Origin: Phycisphaerales bacterium
GTDB taxonomy: Bacteria; Planctomycetota; Phycisphaerae; UBA1845; Fen-1342
DNA length: 64,000 nt
NCBI GenBank assembly: GCA_016710275.1
Contig: JADJXS010000001.1
Coordinates: 3,472,001 to 3,536,000, forward strand
Direction of reading: 5' to 3'
The notes under the pieces were generated by a model. That model was not told the origin of the DNA, searched no databases, and worked only from the letters and a program-made list of their open reading frames with translations. A program made the translations under genes and the position numbers. Positions 11,214 through 19,144 of this stretch are shown one piece after another; the stretch's first letter is position 1, and each line of letters begins with the position of its first letter.

Positions 11214-12467
11214 CTATGGCGCGGCCGCCTGCAGCGCCAATAGCGCATAGGCCGTGACCAGGCTCGGCAACCCCTCCATCCAGCGATCGCGCTCATTGAC
11301 GAAGCTTCCGTCCGGCCTTTGCAGCGACTCCAGCTTCGCAACCAGCTCGACCCGCCAATCGTGCTTCCGGCCGACGTGATCCTCGATCACGTCCTCCCCG
11401 CCGGCCGCCAGCGCCCGGGCGAAGGTGTGATAGTAGTAGTACAACCCCTCGTGCGACTGGCGCTCCGGCATGTTCGGGTTGTGATCCAGCGTCCAATGCC
11501 GCCGAATCCACCCCAGTGCCGCCCGCACGCGCGGATCATCACGCGAAAGCCCGCAGTAGATCATGCTCTTGAAACCGGCGTAGGTCATCGATCCGTACGA
11601 TCGCAGCACCGTCCGCCCATCGGCCGTCTGCTCGACCGCCTTGCTCTCGCCGCCATTGGCCGGCGAGTAGATGAACCCGCCGTCGGTCGTTCCCTTCGCG
11701 AAGGCCTGGTCGTTGGACTCCTCCAGCATCTGACAGCGGCTGATGAACACCAGCGCCTTGCGATAGGCCGGGTCGTCCTTCGGCAGCCCGCTGTCATGCA
11801 GCGCGTCGAGCATGATCTGGAGGTTGGAGAGGTCCGGCCGCTTGCCCGATCCGTATCCCGCGCCGCCGTACCACTCATCCGATTCCTGCCGCTGCTCGCT
11901 CTCATCCCATTGGTTGTTCAACAGGAATTTCCGAGCGCGCTCCGCCGCGCCCGCGGGCGCATCAGCCCCCAGCGCCGCCAGCATGGAGAGCGCTACGCTC
12001 GTCTCGTAGTTCGCGTGCAGCCCGCCGTCGCCGTGAATGCCGCCATCCTCGCGCTGGGACCGCAGCACCACCGCCGCCCCCCGCCGCACGGCCTCATGAC
12101 GCGCGCCGATTCGCGGCTCCTGTGCCAGCGCCCGCACGACCAGCGACGTGACGCCCGGCCCGTGCTCAGCGCTCCAGCCGCCATCCGTACTCTGCGCCGC
12201 GAGCAGAAATCGCGCCGCCCGCTCACGGATCGCGACCGCGCGCGCCGCGACGTTCTCGCGGGACACCGGCTCGCGCCGCGTCGTCGCGTCAGTTGTCGCC
12301 GCCTGTGGCTGGGTTGTCGCCGTCGGTTTCTCTTCCTGCGCCGGCACGCCGGCGGGCGCATTGGTTCCGGGCGGCGCAGCGTCCTGCTGCCGGCCGTCCG
12401 CCGGCAGCGCCACTGCGTAAGCACCAACCGCCGCCAACATGGCGCAGAGCGGGCGTGCAAGTGTCAT
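11214..12467 (-). CDS. Exported squalene-cyclase/prenyltransferase-fold repeat protein
   Basis: 417 residues. A signal peptide (about 1-25, ending ALPADG) is followed by a Thr/Gln/Ala-rich linker to about residue 75. The rest consists of alpha-alpha repeats with QSTDGGWS, QREDGGIHGDGG and QRPDGSFVNE motifs, the QW-like repeats of the squalene-cyclase/prenyltransferase toroid. The DxDD acid motif of true cyclases is not seen. Such exported toroid proteins are frequent in planctomycetes and their function is not established. The ATG at 12467 has GGGAG about 9 bases upstream. It follows nusA on the same strand with a 51-base gap, so it may be read from the nusA transcript. Confidence 0.72.
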   Translation of the reverse strand: MTLARPLCAMLAAVGAYAVALPADGRQQDAAPPGTNAPAGVPAQEEKPTATTQPQAATTDATTRREPVSRENVAARAVAIRERAARFLLAAQSTDGGWSAEHGPGVTSLVVRALAQEPRIGARHEAVRRGAAVVLRSQREDGGIHGDGGLHANYETSVALSMLAALGADAPAGAAERARKFLLNNQWDESEQRQESDEWYGGAGYGSGKRPDLSNLQIMLDALHDSGLPKDDPAYRKALVFISRCQMLEESNDQAFAKGTTDGGFIYSPANGGESKAVEQTADGRTVLRSYGSMTYAGFKSMIYCGLSRDDPRVRAALGWIRRHWTLDHNPNMPERQSHEGLYYYYHTFARALAAGGEDVIEDHVGRKHDWRVELVAKLESLQRPDGSFVNERDRWMEGLPSLVTAYALLALQAAAP

Positions 12468-12518
12468 GCGAGTCGCTCCCATGCCGCCGGCCCGCCCCAC
12501 CGCCGGTCTGCGATGATC

Positions 12519-13970
12519 CTATGCCGATCCGCCGCCGACGCCCTGCGCCGGGCGCGATGCGTCATCCGCCGCTCCCGGCTCATCGCCCGTGCTCTGCGGG
12601 AGTTCTGCGACGAACGCGCTGCTGGCGGACACTTCTGCAGCGCCGGAATCCTGGGCAACGACATCGTCTCCCGCCGCAGAATCGCCCTGCTCGCCGGTCG
12701 TCCCGGCCTCCGCGCCTTCCGTCGCTTCGCCCGATTCGGAACCATCGGCGGATCCGGAGCCCCGGGCTTCCGATTCCGGCTGAAACTGGCCGCTGGCGCG
12801 AAGCTTGGCGTTCGCCTCGCGCTCCTCCTCCAACCGGATCACTTCCTCCCCGCAGGCCTCGACGATCTTCTCGGCGATTTCCTGGGTGATTTCGAGGTCG
12901 CGGACCAGCGGCTCGCTCTCGACCGCGTCCACATCCGCAACGGAGACACAGCCGATCGCAACCAGCTTGTCGAGCAGCAGGTCGTCCACCCCCTCGATGG
13001 ACTTGACGGTGCGCTCCAGCAATTCGAGGTTCTTGTTGTATTCATCCGGCGTGAGAATGTCGATGTTCCAGCCGGTCAGACGCGCCGCCAGCCGCACGTT
13101 CTGTCCGCGCTTGCCGATCGCCAGCGAGAGCTTGTCGTCCGGCACGACCACCGTGGCCTTGTTCAACTCGAAGCACAGCGCGATTTCCTGCACCTCGGCC
13201 GGCTTGAGCGCGTTCTGGATCAGGATCTGGCTGGACTCGTTCCACCGCACGATGTCGATCTTCTCGGTGCCCAGCTCCTCCATGATGTTCTTCACGCGAC
13301 TGCCGCGCACACCGACGCAGGCGCCGACCGCGTCCACCTTCGTGTCGATCGAGCTGACCGCGACTTTCGTTCGATATCCCGCTTCGCGGGCCAGGGCGCG
13401 AATCTCGATCACGCGCTCCGCCACTTCCGGCACTTCCAGCTCAAAGAGCCGGGCGACGAAGTTCGGATGCGATCGCGACAGGATGATCTTGATCTGGTTC
13501 GGCTGCTCACGAACATCCAGGATCAGCACGCGGATGCGCTCGCCGACCTGGTGCATTTCGCCGGGAATCTGCTCGCTGCGCGGCAGAAAGCCCTCCGTGC
13601 GGCCGACGTTGACCAGCAGGTTGCCGCCCTCGGCGCGGACCACCGTGCCGGTCACGATCGTGCCCTGCCGCTCCGTGAAATCCTCGAAGATGCTGGTGCG
13701 CTCGCGCTCGCGGGTCTTCTGCATGATGACCTGCTTGGCAGTCTGCGCGGCGATGCGCCCCAGCGCCTGAATGCCCAGCGGCGTGCCGTTGACCGTGGCG
13801 GAAATCTCGCCGCTGAGCGGATCGAGCTTGACCACCACCTCGTCCGTCTCGGAGTAGCTCTTGCGGACGGCGCTGACGATCGCGTTCTCAAGGTCCGCGA
13901 TGAAGGTGTCGCGGTCGATGTTCTTTTCGCGGCAGATGCCGTCAATGCTGCGGATCAGATCCTGATTCAT
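12519..13970 (-). CDS. nusA: Transcription termination/antitermination factor NusA
   Basis: 483 residues. The order is: N-terminal RNA-polymerase-binding domain (1-130), S1 domain (RQGTIVTGTVVRAEGG and after), KH1 and KH2 (GACVGVRGSRVKNIMEEL and SLAIGKRGQNVRLAARLTGW), then a helix-hairpin-like segment and an 80-residue acidic Glu/Ser/Gly/Ala tail. The ATG at 13970 has GGAGGA at 13983-13988. The usual neighbours rimP and infB are not here. Upstream lies a leader with promoter and terminator (14097-14232), suggesting that nusA is controlled by premature termination. Confidence 0.96.
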   Translation of the reverse strand: MNQDLIRSIDGICREKNIDRDTFIADLENAIVSAVRKSYSETDEVVVKLDPLSGEISATVNGTPLGIQALGRIAAQTAKQVIMQKTRERERTSIFEDFTERQGTIVTGTVVRAEGGNLLVNVGRTEGFLPRSEQIPGEMHQVGERIRVLILDVREQPNQIKIILSRSHPNFVARLFELEVPEVAERVIEIRALAREAGYRTKVAVSSIDTKVDAVGACVGVRGSRVKNIMEELGTEKIDIVRWNESSQILIQNALKPAEVQEIALCFELNKATVVVPDDKLSLAIGKRGQNVRLAARLTGWNIDILTPDEYNKNLELLERTVKSIEGVDDLLLDKLVAIGCVSVADVDAVESEPLVRDLEITQEIAEKIVEACGEEVIRLEEEREANAKLRASGQFQPESEARGSGSADGSESGEATEGAEAGTTGEQGDSAAGDDVVAQDSGAAEVSASSAFVAELPQSTGDEPGAADDASRPAQGVGGGSA

Positions 13971-14095
13971 GGGCTTGTGATTCCTCCGGTCAGCGGCCGA
14001 TCGGCCGGCCGGTGCAACCCCGGCGTTGCACGCGCCTCGATTGTCCCACCCGTGCCGCTGCCGGCGTACGGCCGACCGGATGCGTGCCTCGGGTA

Positions 14096-14120
14096 CGAAA
14101 AAGGGCCGCTTTCGCGGCCC
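14096..14120 (-). terminator. Intrinsic terminator in the nusA leader
   Basis: On the minus strand GGGCCGC (14120-14114), loop GAAA, GCGGCCC (14109-14103), then TTTTT (14102-14098). This is a perfect 7-pair all-GC stem with a stable GNRA loop followed by a U run. It sits 133 bases before the nusA start on the same strand, between the promoter and the gene. Confidence 0.8.
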
Positions 14121-14197
14121 GACGGTTAGGTCAGGGGGCTGGTGTCCGTCGCCGACCGCTCTAGCGGCCGCTCCCCGCCCCAGCCCTGGCGGAAAGT
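14097..14197 (-). ncRNA. Structured nusA leader or terminated small RNA
   Basis: Predicted transcript from about 14197 to the U run at 14098, about 100 bases. An outer helix pairs 14188-14180 with 14142-14132 (CAGGGCTGG with CCAGCCCCCTG, one 2-base bulge). Inside it is a 6-pair hairpin 14169-14164/14159-14154 with a TAGA loop. The terminator follows. GCGGCC at 14171-14166 can pair with GGCCGC at 14119-14114, the left arm of the terminator, so a competing antiterminator fold is possible. It matches none of the classes I know by eye (4.5S, 6S, common riboswitches). It may be an attenuator for nusA or an independent RNA. Confidence 0.5.
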
Positions 14198-14203
14198 CCC
14201 CCC

Positions 14204-14232
14204 AGTTTATCCGACCCGCAACGGATTGACAA
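14204..14232 (-). promoter_or_regulatory. Sigma70-type promoter for the nusA leader
   Basis: On the minus strand TTGTCA (14232-14227) and TAAACT (14209-14204) are spaced by exactly 17 bases; the start would be near 14197. The match is 5/6 for -35 and 4/6 for -10. Confidence 0.62.
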
Positions 14233-14399
14233 TCGGCTTGGCCGCACAATCCGCCCCGCCCCGCCTTCCCAGGCTCACCGCCCCTCGCGTCCCCCCGCCG
14301 ACTCGGGAAAGAACACCATTCACAGATGACACAGCTGGAGTCCGAAAGTGACAAAGCTGAGCCACAGGGGGCACTTTGCAACAGAATCCGCCCTTTTCG

Positions 14400-14610
14400 C
14401 ACGATCGGCGGCCATGATCGCGTGCCGCCTGCCTCGTTCCAATTCCATTCTCCCCAAGGCCCTCCGCCACCGTCCCTCTCGCTCTGTCCCTCCTACAGTC
14501 TCTCTTTTCATCTTCCTTGTTGCTTCCTCCGCGCTCTCTGCGCCTCTGCGAGAACCCACTTTCCTGCCCCTCTGCGGGACCTTGGCTTCGCAAGCCGTCA
14601 GGCCCTAAAT
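14400..14610. repeat. Purine-rich dispersed repeat-like segment
   Basis: This intergenic stretch is much richer in CT on the plus strand (GA on the minus) than its surroundings, with phrases such as CTCTGCGCCTCTGCGAGAACC. On the minus strand it reads as the AGGCGCAGAG-type wording that I know, from memory, as short scattered repeats in planctomycetes and other environmental bacteria, often mis-called as small ORFs. Base composition differs clearly from neighbouring DNA. Part of the gene-free region 13971-14884, whose section 14240-14400 also has a weak direct repeat (TGACACAGCTGGAG at about 14327, TGACAAAGCTGAGC at about 14349). Confidence 0.45.
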
Positions 14611-14786
14611 TGCCCCCTGATCGCCGCTTATCCGCGTATCGGCCAGGGCTTTCCAACCGGTAATTCGGCCGCTCATCACCACTTCCGGCGGCTCGGTCGG
14701 AGCGCCAACCGTCGTTTTCCCCGACTTACCCGTGCCCCGATGCGTCAGTTGTGGATTATCCGGCCTACCCGATTGCGAGTTTTCCT

Positions 14787-14816
14787 TTGACCAGGGACCT
14801 CCCACCGGGCTATACG
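14787..14816 (+). promoter_or_regulatory. Promoter for the PEP-CTERM gene
   Basis: TTGACC (14787-14792) and TATACG (14811-14816) with an 18-base spacer. The start near 14823 gives a leader of about 62 bases to the ATG at 14885, containing AGGAGG. Confidence 0.5.
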
Positions 14817-14884
14817 GGAGAATTGGAGGAGCCGGCATTGTGTCGGTTGTATGAAGAATTCCCGTACCTGAGGAGGAACAGGGA

Positions 14885-15625
14885 ATGAGATGGTTCCTGG
14901 GTTTGGCGGCAGCCATGTGCTGTACCGCAATTGCGTCGGCCGAGGTGAATTACTTCACGAATCACGCCGCGTTCACGGATTTCAGCAGCGTGGCCGGAAA
15001 GGTGCTCAAGGGCGTCGAGACCTTCGAGGAGTCGCTGGTCGATCAGCAGGCGAAAGTGCCTTTCCCCAATTCGCTGCAGCACGGCGTGCCGCAGCCGACC
15101 TTCCCCAACGGCATCGACGCAACCAATCTGATCATTCAGACCAACATGACGCCCGGCCCGTACGCGCCGCAGTTGAATCCCTCTCCTTCGCCCAACGCGC
15201 TGTGGGTGAACGGACCGGGCTTCATCGGCTCGAACAGCGTCAAGATCGGCAATGACGATTTCCTCGACAACGTCTACTCCAGCCTCGATCTGATCTTCAC
15301 GTCAGACGACAAAACCGCCATCGGAGTGGACATTTCAACCTACGCCGGCTTCAACGCCGGTCATGCCGGCTTTCACATCGGCGTCTTCGACACGAACAAC
15401 GTCCTCCTCGGCACCTACGTCATGCCGGGGATGATGCCGACCGAGCCGGCCAAGAACTTCTTCGGCGTCTGGTCGCCGGTGCCGATCGGGCGCCTGAATA
15501 TCTGGGGCGCGTTTGATTTCGCGCAGCCCTTTGCGGTGGACAACATCGAGATGTGGGTTCCGGAGCCAACGACCGCGACGCTGCTGGCAGTCGCCTCGGC
15601 GCTCATGCTCCGCCGCCGCCGCTAG
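14885..15625 (+). CDS. Exported PEP-CTERM protein of unknown function
   Basis: 246 residues. A signal peptide (1-19, ending IASA) and a C-terminal sorting signal: VPEPTTATLLAVASALMLRR, that is VPEP, hydrophobic helix, Arg cluster. The mature middle is Asn/Phe/Gly-rich with a predicted beta content and lacks a motif I recognise. PEP-CTERM proteins are cut by an exosortase and released to the surface or matrix; no exosortase is in this window, so it must be encoded elsewhere. AGGAGG at 14871-14876 fixes the start. Confidence 0.85.
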   Translation: MRWFLGLAAAMCCTAIASAEVNYFTNHAAFTDFSSVAGKVLKGVETFEESLVDQQAKVPFPNSLQHGVPQPTFPNGIDATNLIIQTNMTPGPYAPQLNPSPSPNALWVNGPGFIGSNSVKIGNDDFLDNVYSSLDLIFTSDDKTAIGVDISTYAGFNAGHAGFHIGVFDTNNVLLGTYVMPGMMPTEPAKNFFGVWSPVPIGRLNIWGAFDFAQPFAVDNIEMWVPEPTTATLLAVASALMLRRRR

Positions 15626-15746
15626 AAAATCGCCGCCGCACGGCCGTTCGCAGGGGCCGTCCTTCCTCAGGTTCGACCGAAGAGTCGATCCCGCGGGAGG
15701 CGGCCCCTTCATCAGGCCGCCGCAATCGGGGACGAGCGTTCGCCCG

Positions 15747-16925
15747 CTACCGCACGGACGCTGCACCGGCCGGCGCGAACGGATCCAGCGGCGCCACGAA
15801 CCCCGGAACCTGCCACGCCGCCAGCATCGAATCCACGCTCGCCTCGGTCGTGAATTTCCGCGCGAATTCGCGTGCCTGCACCGCAAGCGAAGGGTCGCGG
15901 CCGGCCGCTTCCAGCCCCCGCAACATGCACGACGCCAGCCCCGGCACATCCTCCGGCGGGCAGGAAAACGGCTCAAACGGCGGCGCCACCGCTTCGCACG
16001 AAGTCGCGATTCGGGACGATGCAACCGTCAGCCCCGCCGCCTGCGCCTCGAGCAGCGCCTTTCCGAACCCCTCGACAATCGACGGAAACACGAACAGGTC
16101 AAGCGCTGACAGCACCCGCGGAATGTCGCGCCGTACGCCGGTGAAGGTGACGCTCGCCCGAATCCCCAGATCATCCACCTGCCGCTCGATCTGCGGACGC
16201 AGATCCCCATCGCCCACCAGCAGCAGCCGCATCTCTGGGCGCTCCTGAAGAACCCGTGCAAAGGCCTCGATCAGCCGCGCGTGATTCTTCTGCCAGTTGA
16301 ACCGCCCCACGTGCCCGATCAGCGGCACATCCCGCGGAATTCCCAGCTCGTCACGCACTTCATCCCGCGCCCGGGCGGCCTCAAATTCCGCCACGTCGAT
16401 CCCGTACCGGATCACGAACATCCGCGGGTCGGTCTCGGCGTGCCGAGGGAACCACAGCCGCAGCCCGGCATAGGTCAGCGCGATGATGCCGGTGGAGTTC
16501 GACAGCACCTGCCGATTCAGCCAGCGCTCATAGATGCGCCGCGGCCAGTCATTGCGATGCCCCGCCGTCAGATTGTGGTAGTGGCTCAGTCGCACCGGCA
16601 CACCCGCCCGGCGGGCGCATTGCATCGGCGGGCCGCAGAAGTTCGACAGGTGCGCGTGAACGACGTCATACGGCCCGCGGACGCGCAGCTCCCGGTAGAA
16701 ATTGCGCAGGAACGGAAGCGGGTTGTTGCCCAGCCGCACCCCCCATGTGCGGATGCCCATCTCCTCCAGCTCGGCGTCGCTCAGCCGCGAGTCGCCCAGC
16801 GTGTAACAGACTTCAATGTCGAGATCCGGCAGATTCCGCCGCCGGATAGCGCGGAATGTGTGCCCGAGGAAGGACTCCACGCCCCCGCTCTGCTTCATGG
16901 TGGAAACGACGTGCAGGACGCGCAT
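15747..16925 (-). CDS. Glycosyltransferase family 4 (GT-B fold)
   Basis: 392 residues. The N-terminus MRVLHVVSTMKQSGGVESFL is the usual nucleotide-sugar transferase opening with its glycine loop. YDVVHAHLSNF is in the acceptor domain. The donor domain has IGHVGRFNWQKNHARLIEAF, LLVGDGDLRPQIE and the E-x7-E motif EGFGKALLE. The donor sugar cannot be told. It probably acts in the cytoplasm on surface polysaccharide or glycan. It stands alone, convergent with the PEP-CTERM gene; exopolysaccharide and PEP-CTERM systems often occur together, but here that is only proximity. Confidence 0.9.
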   Translation of the reverse strand: MRVLHVVSTMKQSGGVESFLGHTFRAIRRRNLPDLDIEVCYTLGDSRLSDAELEEMGIRTWGVRLGNNPLPFLRNFYRELRVRGPYDVVHAHLSNFCGPPMQCARRAGVPVRLSHYHNLTAGHRNDWPRRIYERWLNRQVLSNSTGIIALTYAGLRLWFPRHAETDPRMFVIRYGIDVAEFEAARARDEVRDELGIPRDVPLIGHVGRFNWQKNHARLIEAFARVLQERPEMRLLLVGDGDLRPQIERQVDDLGIRASVTFTGVRRDIPRVLSALDLFVFPSIVEGFGKALLEAQAAGLTVASSRIATSCEAVAPPFEPFSCPPEDVPGLASCMLRGLEAAGRDPSLAVQAREFARKFTTEASVDSMLAAWQVPGFVAPLDPFAPAGAASVR

Positions 16926-17034
16926 GGCTCACCCGACGGCAACTTCGCCCGCGCACCCTATCGACGCAGATGGCCCACCGGCCGAAGGCCGACCGGCCGC
17001 TGCAACGCCCCCTGCGCCCCGATGCGGCTCCGAC

Positions 17035-17304
17035 TCACCGGGCCTTTTTCTCGTAATAGGCGACATTCAGCGGGACATAGTGCTTCCACTCGGCCGGCAC
17101 CTCGTCCTCCGGGAAGATCGCCTTCACCGGACACTCATCGACACACAATCCGCAATCGATGCAGGTGTCCTTGTCGATAAAGAGCTGATCCACCTGCTCA
17201 AAATCAGGCTCGTCCTTCCGCGGATGGATGCAATCCACCGGGCAGACGTCCACGCAGGCGGTGTCCTTGGTCTTGATGCACGGCTCGGTAATGTAATGCG
17301 ACAC
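17035..17304 (-). CDS. Ferredoxin, 7Fe/8Fe type
   Basis: 89 residues. The first cluster motif is PCIKTKDTACVDVCPVDCIHP and the second CIDCGLCVDECPVKAIF: the spacing C-x7-C-x3-C-x3-C in the first half is that of FdxA-type seven-iron ferredoxins (one 3Fe-4S, one 4Fe-4S). GTG start at 17304, with GGAGA 8 bases upstream. It is on the same strand as the sensor kinase (gap 99 bases) but has its own -10 box. Small soluble electron carrier; the partner is unknown. Confidence 0.9.
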   Translation of the reverse strand: MSHYITEPCIKTKDTACVDVCPVDCIHPRKDEPDFEQVDQLFIDKDTCIDCGLCVDECPVKAIFPEDEVPAEWKHYVPLNVAYYEKKAR

Positions 17305-17358
17305 GCCGGATTCTCCGCATTTCTGGCGGACGCCGATGAGGCAACCGCGATGTGCCGG

Positions 17359-17364
17359 ATTATA
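17359..17364 (-). promoter_or_regulatory. -10 box for the ferredoxin gene
   Basis: A perfect TATAAT on the minus strand (17364-17359), 55 bases before the GTG at 17304. No good -35 at the standard distance; TTCAGG lies 20 bases upstream. Confidence 0.4.
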
Positions 17365-17403
17365 TCTTCAATCGCTCCGCGACGCCTGAACGCCGCAGCA
17401 GGG

Positions 17404-19002
17404 TCATCGCGCCGATGAAATGACCGCCGCGCCGCTTGCCGGCGCCACCGGCGGCAACTCGATCCAGAATATGGATCCCGCCCCGACCTGGCTCTCGACG
17501 TCGATGCGACCGCCCAGCAACAGCGTCAGCTCGCGCGCAATCGCCAGCCCCAGCCCGGTGCCCGAGTGTTCGCGCGTCGCGGATTGATCGATCTGCCGGA
17601 ACTTCTCAAAAATCACCCGCTGATTTTCCGGCGCAATGCCCGGGCCGTTGTCCCGTACCTCCAGCCGCACCCATCCCGCCTCACGCGGCAGCAGGCAGAG
17701 CTGCACCTGCCCTCCATCGGGCGTGAACTTGATCGCGTTGGAAAGCAGATTGAACAGGATCTGTCGCAGCCGGACGGGATCGGTGCTGCAGACCGGCCGC
17801 TCCTCCGGGCAGATCAGCTCCATCACGAGCGATTTCTTGTCCGCCTGCGGACGCATGAAGTCGATCAGCGTGGCGCACAGCTCGCGCAGCGCGATCGGCT
17901 CGATGTGCAGTTCGACCCGGCCGGCCTCGATTTTCGCCAGGTCGAGCAGGTCGTTGATGATCTCCAGCAGGATGCGCCCGCTGATGAGAATGTTCTCGGC
18001 GTAGCGGACGAAGCGCCCATTCTCCTGCCCCGGCGCCTCGCGCAGCAGCTCGGCAAAGCCGATGATGCTGGTCAGCGGCGTGCGCAGCTCATGCGACACA
18101 TTCGCGATGAACTCGCTCTTGACCCGGTTCGACTCATACAGCGCCACGTTCGTCTCGGCCATCTCGCCGAGCTTCTCATCCAGCAGGCGATTCGCGCGAC
18201 GCAGCTCCTCCTGCGACTCGCGCAGCCGCTCCAGCATGTGATTCAGCGCCCGCGCCAACTGCTCGAACTCGTCGCCGGTCCGCAGGCTCGACCGCACCTC
18301 CAGATCGCCCTCGCTGACCCGCGCCGTCACCTCGCGCAGCTCGTGAATCGGCGCGAGAATGAACCGCCGCGTGATGATGTAGAAAACCAGCAGTGCCAAT
18401 GCGCCCGCCAGGCTCCCCGCCGTCACAATCCACGCACGATTCTGCAGGCGCTGCGCAGGTACGAGGTCCACCGGGACGCTGACCACGATCACCCCGGTCA
18501 GCTCGTTCTCGCGAAAGGGGATCGCGCTCTTGCCATCGTCATGGCACTCCAGGCAGCCCTTCGTGACGCGCACCGCATGGGCATAGTGAAAAACCCGCTC
18601 CCCGCCCTCCACGTCCACGCGATACAGATAAGGCTGCCGCGGCGACCGCCGAAAACTGCGAAACGCCTCGCGCGCGATGGGGTGATCAAGCCGGTTCACC
18701 ACCGCCTCCGGATCGTCCACGTCTGCGGCAAAGCGAATGTAGGAGGGCTGGCTGCGCAACCACGGCGGGAACAGCGGAGTCTCCCGCATGTGAATCCCAA
18801 GCCCCGCTGCGGATTCATGTTGCGCCAGTTGCGTTCGGAAGAAATCCGCCGTCGCCCGCTGTGCGTCGCGGAAGGGCGAGTCCAGCAGCAGCGCCTCCAT
18901 TCGCACCCACGGCACCGCCAGCGCCGCGGCGATAATCAGCAACACCGCCACCCCGAAGAGCAGGCGGTACTTTGCTGCGAGCGATATTCGAACCAGCCGC
19001 AT
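17404..19002 (-). CDS. Membrane sensor histidine kinase with haem-type (DUF3365) input domain
   Basis: 532 residues. Transmembrane helix 1 at about 12-34; an extracytoplasmic domain to about 190 with a CLECH motif (Cys150-His154), as in DUF3365/Tll0287-like sensors that bind c-type haem; helix 2 at about 192-215; HAMP (about 215-270); coiled coil; HisKA with SHELRTPL (His about 304); HATPase with DNGPGIAPENQ and GTGLGLAIARE. It should autophosphorylate in response to redox or a ligand at the haem. No response regulator is adjacent. The ATG at 19002 lies 2 bases after the start predicted from a perfect TATAAT, so the mRNA may be leaderless. Confidence 0.92.
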   Translation of the reverse strand: MRLVRISLAAKYRLLFGVAVLLIIAAALAVPWVRMEALLLDSPFRDAQRATADFFRTQLAQHESAAGLGIHMRETPLFPPWLRSQPSYIRFAADVDDPEAVVNRLDHPIAREAFRSFRRSPRQPYLYRVDVEGGERVFHYAHAVRVTKGCLECHDDGKSAIPFRENELTGVIVVSVPVDLVPAQRLQNRAWIVTAGSLAGALALLVFYIITRRFILAPIHELREVTARVSEGDLEVRSSLRTGDEFEQLARALNHMLERLRESQEELRRANRLLDEKLGEMAETNVALYESNRVKSEFIANVSHELRTPLTSIIGFAELLREAPGQENGRFVRYAENILISGRILLEIINDLLDLAKIEAGRVELHIEPIALRELCATLIDFMRPQADKKSLVMELICPEERPVCSTDPVRLRQILFNLLSNAIKFTPDGGQVQLCLLPREAGWVRLEVRDNGPGIAPENQRVIFEKFRQIDQSATREHSGTGLGLAIARELTLLLGGRIDVESQVGAGSIFWIELPPVAPASGAAVISSAR

Positions 19003-19010
19003 GGCCGCGG

Positions 19011-19016
19011 ATTATA
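19011..19016 (-). promoter_or_regulatory. -10 box directly before the sensor kinase
   Basis: A perfect TATAAT (19016-19011) on the minus strand. Seven bases on is about 19004, two bases from the A of the ATG at 19002. No ribosome site fits in between. The -35 region is weak. Confidence 0.5.
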
Positions 19017-19144
19017 GCCCCCTGCCCAATTGCACTCCCCTTTATTGCCGCTCGGATCAGCACCCCCCGAACGGTACAATCGCCCCTATGGCGACGCGCG
19101 CAGCCGCTCGCGTCCGCGACCCCGATGCGAAAGGAGCGTGGCCG

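Noticed and set aside
11319..14129. 936-codon open frame on the plus strand opposite nusA and the toroid gene
   Set aside because: Antisense shadow; both minus-strand genes have strong family motifs and ribosome sites.
14121..14197. tRNA, 4.5S or 6S RNA before nusA
   Set aside because: No cloverleaf or CCA end, no GGAAG...AGCAG loop of SRP RNA, and the length is too short for 6S.
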